The notes beneath the pieces were generated by a model. That model searched no databases and was not told the DNA's origin. It saw only the letters and a program-made list of their open reading frames with translations. This document shows positions 11,700-22,293 of a stretch of 64,000 nucleotides of DNA, in pieces. Every line of letters starts with the position of its first letter. The first letter of the stretch is position 1. This DNA is from Tolypocladium sp. Sup5 PDA-1 (lineage: Eukaryota; Ascomycota; Sordariomycetes; Hypocreales; Ophiocordycipitaceae): contig JPHH03000010.1 of assembly GCA_000750105.3 (NCBI GenBank), positions 248,001 to 312,000 on the forward strand, written 5' to 3'. Both the position numbers and the translations under genes were made by a program.

Positions 11700-13671
11700 G
11701 GCAAGAGTCATTGGCAATGGACCCGGATGCTTTGGCGCCGGATGACGCGGATGTTGACAGGAGCTCTCTTCCTCGCGAACATCGGGGATACTGATCGGCG
11801 CTGCTTGAATGACCTCCAACGCTCTACGCCAAATCACAGCCGCGAAGCCCTTTTCGACTGTAACGACGCATCTGACGGCGTATAGCGTGCTACCCAATAT
11901 ATGGCCTCTATTCAAACCCTTCCTATTCAGGGGCTAAACTCAAAAGCGTCGGGAACAGTCTTTGTTTCCGACGACTGCCGGATGCCAAGAAACACGACAT
12001 TTTCGGCACAAGAGCTGGCCAACGGACTCACATTGGGAATCGGATGCCCGTGATACCCGACGACCCGGAACCTGGGACGGAACAGCAACTGATCCTTCAC
12101 CATCAAGGACAGGAACCAGACTTCGACGGACAACGTCATGCTGCGCGTCGCCCCTGTTCTCACACACCACCACTTGCAGCCCGTGGACCCGCCCATTTCG
12201 GCGGACATCAACCACCGGATCATCAAACGGACACTGAGAGGCGCTGAATCGGCCTTGGCGGGTGCAAAGGTCAAAGGCCCGATTCGAAGGCTTCCAGCCA
12301 CCGACTGCTGGGCCTAGGACATATTCGACGCTGGGTACACGAGCATACCCGACCCGAACGGGACCGTCACGTTGCGCATCATGGTCGACACGGCAGCTAC
12401 AAAAAAGGCCCCCCATATTACTTTCGCAGAGCTTCGAGATACTGGCGTTGGTGCCGCTCAATACTGGGGAGGCGACTCGAGCACCTTGGATGCCATGGGA
12501 AACCTCTAGTCGATTCCCCCGTATGAGCACAACGGCAAGGCGTATCCCGCCGGAAGGATCATCATGGGCGGCAAGGAAGGGACTAAGGACATGCCGCACA
12601 TTGTCAACTTCTTTTGCGCCCAAGAGGGGCAGAGCCCGCTCATCTTGGACTCGAAATGGCTGTATGTCCAGCACATGGACGAATACGTGCAGTTCCTCCC
12701 GGCGAAGACACCCCCTGGTATGGTGCATCATGTTCAGTAGCCCGCTAGCTGGCATCGAGATATTGAGGAACGCCCAACAACAAGGTCAAGGGAAGAGGCC
12801 CGTCATCTCAAAAAGGCACAGTAAATCTCCGAAACCCAGGAATGAGAAACCTTACGTTTCTATATCTAACCAGCAGCGGTTTTTAGACCGCAAGAGACAA
12901 TCGATAAACTCTTTCCTGGCCACCGAGCAAAACATCAAGGCCAGCAATGTCCCTGTGCAGCGAATTCGGAATGATATCGATGTCTTGAAGAGGTAAATGA
13001 GGGTCACCGACGCGGAGATCTTCCGCGTACCAGTGTTGTACGCCAGCGATCGCGTTGTGCGCGACCAGGACAGGCCATGGAACAAAAAGGACAACGACAT
13101 CGAGGTGAAGCCAAAGCCAGCACCAGCACCAGAAGGGGCACGAAGGGGCATCGGCAGACGGAACGCCTCCCGGCGACTCTGATCTCGGACTGAGTGGCTT
13201 GATACAACCCTTGAAGAGACAACAGCAGTATCGAAACAGGCCTGTCCGTCGCTCACCCGATGAGAATCCCAGCCCATTCGACGCGGCCCCCGGCCAAGAT
13301 GATGAGATTCTCGGCCCCGAAGATGAGATCCCCAGCCCACTGAACTACACGTCCGGACGAGTTCCGACCTCGGGCGGCGAAGGTCTTGCACATCGCGACG
13401 AGAGCGTCCTGCCGGTCGACGCCTACCTCCCCGCCTCCATCAACGGCCTTGTGCTGAGTGACTCGCAGTTCGTAAGCCCCAAGTCTTGGGGCCCGAGGGT
13501 CGGGCGTAAGGACATTTTTGAACTGGCCGTGAAGGAAGCCTAGGCCAAGGTTGGCTACTATGCCGCGTTTGTGGATGACTGGCTGTGCCACAGGAGCTCG
13601 GAGGGCATTCACTGTGCAACGAATACCCTGCGGGATCACACTGCTCATGGTGGAAGTGGTTATGCTGCGGC
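11700..13671 (+). pseudogene. protein-arginine deiminase (PAD) relic
   Basis: Conceptual translation over three frames gives a PAD-like protein. Frame 0 from about 11751 reads TGALFLANIGDTDRRC, then (after TAG at 11883) ASIQTLPIQGLNSKASG, FTIKDRNQTSTDN, RVAPVLTHHHLQPV, DIFDAGYTSIPDPNG and IPPYEHNGKAYPAGRIIMGG, then YVQHMDEYVQFLPAKTP. The reading then moves to frame 1 (DRKRQSINSFLA, VTDAEIFRVPVLY) and frame 2 (SPKSWGPRVGRKD, YYAAFVDDW, GIHCATNTLRD). Matches to the four PAD catalytic residues are all visible: Asp codon at 12318, His 12672, Asp 12678, Cys 13613. In-frame stops: TAG 11883, TAG 12315, TAG 12507, TAA 12994, TAG 13541. A +1/-1 frameshift pair brackets 12037-12095. PADs convert peptidyl-arginine to citrulline. 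Ends are approximate. Confidence 0.8.
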
Positions 13672-13803
13672 ATATTCGCTGTCTGTTGGTCAGCGAGCGT
13701 GATCCCTTCAGGGATGGCTCAACTAAGAATACTGTGCCGTGTATCTTGCACCAATACTTTACTCCTTCGCGGTTGCACTCACCGGCTGGTCAAACCCGAG
13801 TAC

Positions 13804-13890
13804 TTTTTCTATTCCTTCTATTCCCTCTGCTCCCTCTGTTTCCTCTATTCCCTCTTCTCCCTCTTCTCTCCCTCTGTTCCCTGTTTCCTC
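13804..13890. repeat. pyrimidine-rich low-complexity tract
   Basis: About 87 bases of almost pure C/T on the plus strand built from CTATTCC, CTCCCT and CTGTTCC-like words. It follows the PAD relic. Confidence 0.8.
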
Positions 13891-14023
13891 ACCAAAGGTG
13901 AGCCTACGGCGAGTGCAAATAGAGAAATGCGTGTGTAAATAGTAAGACTCGATATTTTTAGTCGTGTGTGGCATATAAAAAATGAGACTGAGACACGACC
14001 CGGAGACCGCACCTGTGCCAACC

Positions 14024-16269
14024 TCAGAAGCTAAAGTTGTTCTCGTACTCGTCCAATATCTCTCCCAGCTCTGGGAATCTCATGAGGGGCAGGTAGCTTT
14101 GGGTATCTGTAAAGTCTAGATTTGCGGATGGTGGTCCTGGCTGAAAGCCTGGCTGCGCGGGGGAAATAGAGTCGGAATTCGAGGACGGCGTCGGCACATA
14201 TCCGTACGCGGCGTCGTTTGGATAGGCCCTGCCTGTCACGACTGCACCTGGTCCAATGTCGAATGACAACGTGCCAGCAGACACGGAGTTGGGTCGATTT
14301 CCCGCTCTGTCTACTCGACCCTGAGATGCAACAGTCGAGTTTCTGATGTTGGTATCTGCACTGCCTCGAGCTCCGAGGTCGTGTAGGGTGTCTTGTACGT
14401 GCTGCAGTTTGTCGAGCAGCCTACGTGTGATCGGCGACTCCGTGGACAATCGCCGCACCAGCTCCATGGCCGCATGCGCATCCCGCAGACACGACGTGGT
14501 GTCCACATCTCCTGTACAGCACACGGCCAGCAGCAAAGATGACAGCGCCGTCTGAAGGTAATGATTAAAGGTCCTGTGCTGAGCATGATAAATATCGGTA
14601 TCGCGGGCCAGGGCGACCAATATGCGGATGGTGTCTTGCGCAATTTCTGCCATGATATTCGCGTTTGATGTGTTGATGTTGTTTGATCCCGGACGGACTG
14701 CCCATTTCCTGTGTATGATTGTCCTCATTTGGTTAGCTCGGAGGTAGAGAGTCAGCCGTATTCTGTAACGGCCGCGATTCTCCTCATCAGGGCTGAAATT
14801 GTCCTCGGTGCCACGAAATTGCAGTCTGGTGGGCAAATTGCGCCGCCACTCGACTACTCGAAAGTCGAGAAAGTCGCGAACTGCGTCTGATGTGGTGAGG
14901 GCTGAAGTAGGGGGCTCCAGAGTCGACTTCCTCACGTCAGAGGCTATTCGGCAGTATGCCACCATGTGCTTCAGGTAGGCGGACGAAGGCGAGTTGTCCT
15001 TGGAGGGAAGTGAGTCAAATGCCATGAGTACACCCATGAGAGTCAACTTACCGCAAAAGCCGGGTCATGGTCAATGTCAGAGTCCTGTATTGCAAATGGA
15101 AGGCCAGTTCCATAGCTCCACCTCCGATCCAGCGTGTACACTGTCCAGAAGAGCTTCTCGGTTCGATCCTTCTCTTCATCGTGAGCTTCGGATGGCGAAG
15201 TCCCTGAATTGTGGCAGCCCAGCTCTTGGAGCTGTCGCAGCACAGTGCCAATCCCTCTCCAAGCGAGCACCTCTCTGTCGCTCAAGAAAAAGTATATGCT
15301 CTGGGATGGCGCGGTCAGTATGTTCGAATCTCTCCGCAAGGGGGTTGAGACTTGGGCACGGGGCTCACTGTAAGGATCAACACAGACAAGTCATCCCTCT
15401 CGACGACCCCCAACTGAGATTTGACCAATCCCGCAGCATGCATCTCCTCAACGCTTGCATTTGCAATGATGATGGCTCCCGGATCCGCAAGGATAGATAC
15501 TATCGCAGCAAGCAGTAGAGAAGTATCCCTGACGCGCTGCTGCCGCTTGTTTGTCTCTGGACTCCGATGGACTGACCCCAGAGCTGTGAACGGAGCACTC
15601 TGATGCACAGCCTGGACTTCTCGTCTCAGCGCCTCGAGATCAAGGAATGGGTACTGAAGGCCGACCTCTTCCTCGTAGGTCCGGATGATGTCCCCCCATT
15701 GACTCTCGTCGAGCAGGGTCAAGATGTCTACAGAAGCACCACCGGTGCGATGGTGAATTAGCCGTTGTAGGCATCGGACATCGACACCCCTTGTTGGACC
15801 AGCTGATTGGGCTGGTTCGGCATTTTGAGATCTGGATGAGGCGAGGAACCTCCCAGCCAGTCGGAGGTAGTAGTCCGAGCTACCTGGTCTGGGTAATACA
15901 ACCTGGGGTTCCGACGCCCCGAGTGGATGGCCTCGGGGAGTGTCGGTGGCGGGTGGGAGTTCTCGGCCCTTCGCTATGTCTGAAGGTTGCGAGGCAGCTT
16001 CATTACTTCTAAGCTGACGTTAGTTTTACAGTGCAACCGCAGCAGGCGACTTGGGAGGCTCACGAGCGTCGGAAGTTGGACCGGAAGCGGGTGTTGCGTT
16101 CAAACAGGCAGACGGCATTGATGTCGCTGCAGCCTTTACAGGGTCGCTCACCCGTGCATTTGATCTTTCGTCTTTGGCACTCGTCACATGCAACCGGAGT
16201 GTAGGGGAACCGTCTCTTGCGCAAATTTGACGCCGGTGGGGAGCTCGCGGGCGGAGGGATGGTGGACAT
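14024..16269 (-). CDS. Zn2Cys6 fungal transcription factor
   Basis: Four minus-strand exons: 16269-16064, 16008-15369, 15300-15052 and 14998-14024, total 689 aa; introns are 55, 68 and 53 nt. Residues 28-54 form the Gal4-type binuclear cluster with all six cysteines (C28, C31, C38, C44, C47, C54; CDECQRRKIKC core), preceded by a basic RKRR stretch. The middle matches the fungal_trans regulatory domain: QYPFLDLEAL near its start, then REVLAWRGIG and EKLFWTVYTLDRRWSYGTGLPFAI, the usual signature around the LFW-x-Y-DR motif. The C terminus is Ser/Pro-rich and ends with an acidic, aromatic segment suggestive of an activation region. Such nuclear regulators bind CGG half-sites. Neighbours give no clear regulon; the CYP504 gene lies 0.9 kb away, divergently oriented, and could be a target (inference). 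Confidence 0.9.
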
Positions 16270-16575
16270 CGACGCAGTCTGCCTCAGCTCATAGCAGGCT
16301 GAGATGAGGTTGCCGGCAGAGAATAGCGTCTTCGCGGCTGTGAAATTGAGTTGGAAGGTTCAAGTTTGTGGGTTGCACCCGAGGATCGCGGTGCGGGGAA
16401 GACGCCTCATGTCGTGGTCTAGAATGAGCCAACTCTTTCTGCGCTTTGCTTCGGTATCACCATTCTCAAGCACAATTGGCTATTGAAAGGGATAGTCTCT
16501 ATGGACTGTCAAGGACAAACTCTCTCAGCGTAGAGGTGACGGATGAGCGATCAAGCAACCTTGTATTTCTCCGTA

Positions 16576-16598
16576 TTTCCCTTGTTCCTTCAGTTCCT
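16576..16598 (+). repeat. partial copy of the CHAT-gene intron element
   Basis: 23 nt that match the minus-strand element at 47276-47339 over 24 positions with a single one-base gap. The shared text begins TTTCCCTTGTTCCTT and ends CAGTTCCT. It lies in non-coding DNA. Confidence 0.5.
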
Positions 16599-16856
16599 AA
16601 TACGTTGACCTACTTCGTACACCGAGATTCTATACAGGCTAATGTATTACGAGGTTACCTCTTAGAGCGCGACTTCTTGCTGGATAGGGTACCTTACAGT
16701 ACATTAGTACCCTTGCAAGAGACAAAGCTAGAGCCTTCAACACGAGAAGAGTTATATAACAGCCCGTCGCGATGGCGCTGGAAGTTGTGGAACTCACACC
16801 CGGGATCCGCTAAAATCCGGGGTAACGAACTAATAATACTATACGAATAGGGCGCT

Positions 16857-16892
16857 GGAATCGGAATCGGAATCGGAATCGGAATCGGAATC
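16857..16892. repeat. (GGAATC)6 microsatellite
   Basis: Six perfect hexanucleotide units in the region 5' of the P450 gene. Confidence 0.95.
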
Positions 16893-17153
16893 AGGGTCCA
16901 CGGATTCACTTTGTGTACTCCGTAAGATGTAAGGGTCGAATGCACTCCATCCAATTACGAAGCATCCACTGATCCAAATATGTCTGTTGTTGGTGCAACC
17001 TTCCCCGCGTCACCCCGTCATCCCCGCGCCGGTTGCGCGGGAGGCCGGCCCGTGGCAAGGAGCATAAATGTTTGTGACACCCCAGCGTTGACCAGGAGTC
17101 CAGGCGTCGCTCACAAGACACTTCCCGACCACAGCTTTGAACACGACGCCAGC

Positions 17154-18895
17154 ATGTCCTACCAGGTCTTGGGCATCGCCATCGTGGCGGCCGTCTACGC
17201 CCTGATCAGATTCCTGAGCGCGACCGACGTGCCCAAGATCAAGGGCCTCCCCGAGATCCCCGGCGTTCCCATCTTTGGCAACCTTTTGCAGCTGGGGATA
17301 GACCATGCTCGCGTGACGCAGAAATGGGCTCGCAAGTACGGGCCTGTCTTCCAAACCCGCCTGGGCACCAAAGTGCGTTCCTTTGTCTGTTAGACAACTC
17401 GGAGACATTCTCAAGAGCTATACACCGTGGAAGAGCAGGGTTAACAGGGAACAGCGCATCATCTTTGTTAACTCGTACGATACGGTGAAGCATTTCTGGA
17501 TAACTCACCAGTCGGCCCTCATCTCACGCCCTACCTTTCACACCTTCCACTCCGTCGTCTCGACCTCCCAGGGCTTCACCATCGGCACCTCCCCATGGGA
17601 CGAGTCTTGCAAGCAGCGCCGCAAGGCCGCCGCCACCGCGCTCAACAGGCCCGCGACGCAGTCGTACATGCCCATCCTGGACCTCGAGTCCACCGTCAGC
17701 ATCAGGGAGCTGCTCCAGGACTGCAAGGGCGGCACCCAGGACGTCGACCCCAACGCTTACATGCAGCGCTTCGCCCTTAACACGTCCCTCACCCTCAACT
17801 ACGGCTTCCGCATCGACGGCAGCATCGACAGCGAGCTACTCAGGGAGATTACCCACGTCGAGCGCGAGATTTCCAACTTTCGCTCCACGAGCAACAACTG
17901 GCAGGACTATGTGCCTCTCCTGCGGCTCTGGGGAGCCCAGAACGCGGGGGCGCAGGAGTATCGGGCCCGCAGAGACAAGTATTTGACGGACATGTTGACG
18001 GATCTGCAAGACCGCATCGCCAAGGGTACGGACAAGCCGTGTATCACGGGGAATATTCTCAAGGACCCGGAAGCAAAGCTCAATCTAGGTGAGACAACCC
18101 TGGCAGACGCGCATTATAATGACGAGACTGACCTGATGTAGCTGAACTAAAGTCCATCTGCCTCACCATGGTGTCGGCAGGCTTGGATACTGTGCCCGGA
18201 AACCTCATCATGGGCTTGGCCTACCTCTCCACCAAACAGGGCCAAGCAGTGCAGGCCAAGGCACTCAAGGCCATCGAGGAAGTCTATCCCAACGGCGACG
18301 CGTGGGAAAAGTGCCTGGTCGAAGAAAAGGTTCCCTATGTCACTGCCCTGGTCAAAGAAACCCTTCGATACTGGACCGTCATCCCCATCTGCCTCCCCCG
18401 GACCAGCATCAAGGACATTCCCTACGAGGATACCGTCATCCCCGCCGGAACCACCTTTTTCATGGTACGTCGCACGCTGTCCATGCCGCCCTCTACCCTC
18501 GAAGACTAACATCAGCATAACAGAACGCATACGCGGCCGACTACGACGAGTCGCGCTTCAAGGTGCCCGACCAGTTCGTCCCCGAGCGATACCTCGACGA
18601 CCAAGAAACCGGCACGCCGCACTACGGCTACGGCGCAGGCTCCCGCATGTGCGCCGGCTCGCACCTGGCGAACCGCGAGCTGTTCACGGCCTACATCCGT
18701 CTCATCACCGCCTTTGAGATTCTGCCGGCGCGGGACCCGGCCGATGCGCCCGTCATGGACGCGATTGAGTGCAACGACACCCCGACGTCGCTGACCACGG
18801 ACCCGAAGCCGTTCAAGGTTGGGCTCAAGCCGCGCAACGAGGCGCAGTTGAGGGAATGGATCGCGGCGGCGGAGGAGCGGACGAGGGATCTGTAA
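17154..18895 (+). CDS. cytochrome P450, CYP504 family (phenylacetate hydroxylase type)
   Basis: Four exons: 17154-17372, 17455-18088, 18142-18464 and 18524-18895, total 515 aa. Residues 1-20 are a membrane anchor, followed by the Pro-rich hinge KIKGLPEIPGVPIFGNLLQL. The P450 landmarks are present: I-helix SAGLDT, K-helix ETLR, and the heme loop YGYGAGSRMCAG with the axial Cys near residue 435. Segments SALISRPT, SQGFTIGTSPWDESCK and ITGNILKDPEAKLN are typical of CYP504, whose members (PhacA, PhacB) hydroxylate phenylacetate or its 3-hydroxy derivative en route to homogentisate. It would act at the ER membrane with NADPH-P450 reductase. I favour the PhacB-like branch but cannot separate the two by eye. 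No other homogentisate-pathway gene lies in the window. Confidence 0.9.
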
Positions 18896-19325
18896 TAAAA
18901 TCTGGTACAAATATACAACGCTTGATGATCTGAATGAGATACTACATGACATCCCCTTTTCCCAATACGTCGTGGCGATGCTGAGGGTTATTGCCACTGA
19001 AGTGTGCCAGGACACACAAAATACAGCTGGGCGAGTGCTTGCTGCCACAACAAAAAGACAGCAGAGGAAGCAAAATGGACCCGTGAATCGACGAGGTAGT
19101 TGATGTAGGGAACCGCTACGAGCACGAAGACGCCCCGCTCCAGTCGCAGTTTCGAAGCTCAGTTTCTCGGGTACTTCAGTTTATTACACGGCTAACATAG
19201 TCACAAACTCACTAACAATCACCCTGCTTGAGCTTGTACATTCACCATCCAGAGACAGGCTGGATCGAATCCGAGCCGCAACTTCTCTCACCTCTGGCTC
19301 CACGGCCGTAGATTCGCTCTCTCCA
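18896..19325. other. intergenic, no gene seen
   Basis: 3' flank of the P450 gene and of the DUF4419 fragment. An open frame reaches 19184 on the minus strand but shows no continued homology. Confidence 0.4.
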
Positions 19326-19832
19326 TCAGAGCCCCTGACAAACGACCGACCTCGGGTTATCAATTGTCCTGTTCTTACCCGCAGGCCCGCCACTGCTCGA
19401 CGCCGCAATGCCCACCAATCCCACCACCATCCTCGCGTCGTACCGCCTGCCGTTGTCGTCGACCTTGATCGGGACCGCGGCGTAGCCAAAAGACTCATCT
19501 TCCGTGTCGACAGGAAGGAACTTGGTCTCGTCAATGTAACAGATATCATCAGGGTGCCCCGCGGGTCGTGCGAGCTCGCCATCGGCCGACCAGTAGCAAA
19601 ACGCCGTGATCCAGCCGGAAAGGTACGTCGGCCGGGAGCCGCCGCTCCGGTGATGCGCAATCCTGGACCAAAAGTCCAGGACCACGGGGTCCGTCGGCTG
19701 GTCAAACGAGCGGATGAGATAGTCCATCACCGTGCTCAGGCGTTCGACAAACTTCTCTGGCTCTTTCCCCCGCTGCACATCTTGTCGGGACGGCTGCGTA
19801 TCTTCACCCAGTCTTGCTTGCGGTGTGGGCAT
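19326..19832 (-). pseudogene. DUF4419 domain, C-terminal fragment
   Basis: A 168-codon minus-strand frame from ATG 19832 carries the C-terminal half of a DUF4419-type protein: FVERLSTVMDYLIRSFDQP, DFWSRIAHHRSGGSRPTYLSGWITAFCYW, VPIKVDDNGRRYDARMVVG and a terminal ASSSGG. Full DUF4419 proteins are roughly 350-400 aa. The N-terminal half, including the segment preceding this in relatives, is not present in the 300 bases upstream, where the BTB gene begins its 3' end. The last ~15 residues (NRTIDNPRSVVCQGL) do not look conserved. I read it as a truncated remnant; a short expressed protein is possible. Function of DUF4419 is unknown. Confidence 0.55.
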
Positions 19833-20140
19833 TGGCCACTCGGGCGTACGTCAACAACCAAGTGTCAGCGAGACACCCATTTCCGGCACCTTCGCGCCGT
19901 TTGGAAGATGATTCACACCTGGGGACTTCGGAAGCCACCACTCTCCAGTTCCAGCGGCGAGACTTGTCGAACACTGGCGTTATTCAACATGGCCGGCTGC
20001 TCGACAATCCACACAAGATTCTCGTCGGACCAAGCAACATGCAGCTTCCATGGATTCAGTCATCTACAGTTCAGATACAAACAAGAATCCACCCTTCAAT
20101 ATTCCGTCAAGTCGTGTTCAACACCAACCGTGCTCGTACG

Positions 20141-21509
20141 TTAGTGCCGATGTGACTGCAACTCTGGCTGGTGATGGCCGGGCCCCCCCATGTCACTTTC
20201 CGCATGAAGGTCGCTCAAGCTGAATCCTTCCAAGGACTTCTCGACCACGAGAATGGTCGGGATAATCGAATCCATAACGCTGCAGTCGTGTGGTTGGAGT
20301 TTTGGATCGCTCCACACCTGTGCTTGGTAGGCTTCGCTTGCGACCCTCAACTCTACGCGTTTCTCCTTGCGAGACAAGCTGGCCTGGCAGCCTTTCCAGC
20401 CATCTTCGAAACTCTTTCCGCGTGCACCGAACAGGCGTAGGCCGGATCGCGAGTATTCGTACCAAAGCGGCTCAGCAAAGGTGTCAACGAACCATACAAG
20501 GTGGCTGAAACTGATCCCGAGATAGGGCGCCGACGGCCTCGGGTACAGACCCTGCTCGATCATGTGCCTTAGCAGGGCACCAAGTCGCATCGAGGAGCAG
20601 TTTTTGGAGCATGTTGCCTCTTCTTGGGACAAGTCTGCCAAAGACTCATAGATCTCGTCGAGGATACGTTTGACTGACGTTTGTCTCTTATCTTCAATGC
20701 GGTCTGTTGTGAGAATTTAGCTGTCCGTACTCAAAGCGAAGCTATGAGTTGATTCACTTACCGACAATTACCTGCGGGATGTGCAAGTTCAGAGTGTGAA
20801 GCGGCCCTCGGGACCGCTTTTGCAAGAATTGAGTCATGGATTGAAACTCCTCTTCGTCCGAAAAGACCCAGGATACAAAGAGCCGCAAGACTGCCTCGCG
20901 CCCATACCCCGTGGGCAGCTGAGCACTGAATTTGCATGCTCCCAGCCAGAGGTCAGAAAAGACCTCGACGGCCTGATGGCACTGGTAGCAGTGGACGATG
21001 GCCGCAATCTCAGCAAGCAATTCGGACGGAAGTTTCCTCGGGACCTGTCGTGTTTTGCCGTGGAGAATGTTCATCACCGCAAGCATGGCCTTCTCGGCGC
21101 AGTTTGGTCCCTTGAGAACGAGGGGAGCGTCGGTGGTTGCACCAGCCGCGGATTCTTTCCATGGGCCCGTAAACATTGCTTTGAAGTACGGGGACGCCAA
21201 GACTAGGTGCTTGGAAGACAACAACATCCGCACTTCCGACTGGCCGACCTCGTTCTGGGATCCTGAATGCGGTGCTATCGATGGGTTGCGAACACCAACA
21301 TCTCCAGCTCCACGTTGAGCGTCGGCGGCATCAGTATGCTCGCTCTGAACATCTCCAGGCTCCGGTCGCCCATAGGTCATTGTTTCATCGTCCCATACGG
21401 CAAACAGAGCGTTAGGATCCTTGAAAATATACACCACATCACCATCGGGATCGATGGCATGAGTAATGTTCTCCATAGTGAACATCCAATGATGCAAATC
21501 TTCGCTCAT
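20141..21509 (-). CDS. BTB/POZ domain protein
   Basis: Two minus-strand exons, 21509-20762 and 20703-20141, split by a 58 nt intron, give 436 aa. ATG 21509 is the first in-frame ATG. The N-terminal third reads HAIDPDGDVVYIFKDPNALF, then, after a low-complexity insert, VRMLLSSKHLVLASPYFKAMF and PLVLKGPNCAEKAMLAVMNILHG. This is the BTB pattern common in large fungal families: nucleic-acid-independent dimerisation modules, some acting as Cullin-3 adaptors. The C-terminal half has the usual fungal companion region (conserved Cys pairs, CSSMRLGALLRHM). The intron removes a stop and restores DRIEDKRQTSVKRILDEIYESL. Partners and pathway are unknown. It lies directly 5' of the DUF4419 fragment on the same strand. 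Confidence 0.8.
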
Positions 21510-22293
21510 GGGTACAGGAAACAACTGAAGATGTCGAAATTCTTCCCCGGCCTTTTGTTTCGAAAGGATGCTGGGGACGCGCAGCGAATGAGTTCAGCTC
21601 TCGGGAAACGGGGCCGAGAAGAGAGGGAGTGAAGGAAGCTGCTGCTCCGTTCTTCGGGGCGCCCGATGGAAGATGTTCGATTCGTTATTGGATCCAACAC
21701 GCGCAGGAGGCTGAGGAGAAAGAGAAGAGAGGGTCGAGGTGCAGTGACGACGCCTGAACGTAGGCACCTGGCACGAAGGGAGAGGGAAAGGAGGATTGTG
21801 GAGCGGCAAAAATCAGGCGACTAGCTGCAGGAGAGCAAGGAGAGTGGCAAGGGCTAGAAAGTGACAAAATTCGACAGCTGGCACCTGGCACCTGGCAACA
21901 GGAGAACAACAACTCACCCGACGTGCACCACCCTTCACCACGCCCACCCCCTCAAGGCTTGAAAGCAACCAGAATTTACTACCTCGCCTATGCGATGTGA
22001 ATAAGTAGAAAGCAGCAAATCATCAAAATCCCCGAAACGCCCCATTTCAATCCCAGAGCTGAGTCCCAGAATCCCCCATGCCTCGAAAAGGGGCAACTGT
22101 TGATAGCCGCCCATACCGATTCCTGCCAGCCCAGGCCTCCAAAGCGATAACCTGGCCTCTGCCCCTGTTCCTCCTCCGCAAAGAAATCTCTGGGTATATG
22201 TCTTTCCGTTCCCAAAAGCGCGCGGTAACGCGCGTCAAATCCCAGTCCTCGAATAAGCCAGTGTAATGAAATATGTCCTCCGCAAGCCCCAAG
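21510..22293. other. intergenic, no gene seen
   Basis: Upstream region of the BTB gene and 3' flank of the acidic protein gene. The minus strand is pyrimidine-rich near 21590-21850, as expected for a promoter or leader. Confidence 0.5.

Larger units (their letters stand above)
16270..17153. other. divergent intergenic region, TF and P450
   Basis: Shared upstream region of the Zn2Cys6 regulator (minus) and CYP504 (plus). It holds two simple or dispersed repeats (listed separately) and copies of the 9-mer TACTTCGTA (16611) and TACTCCGTA (16916). A CATAAATG TATA-like word lies about 90 nt before the P450 ATG. No gene seen. Confidence 0.5.

Noticed and set aside
11940..12755. 271-codon minus-strand frame across the PAD relic
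   Set aside because: The plus strand carries clear PAD homology; the minus frame has no recognisable domain.
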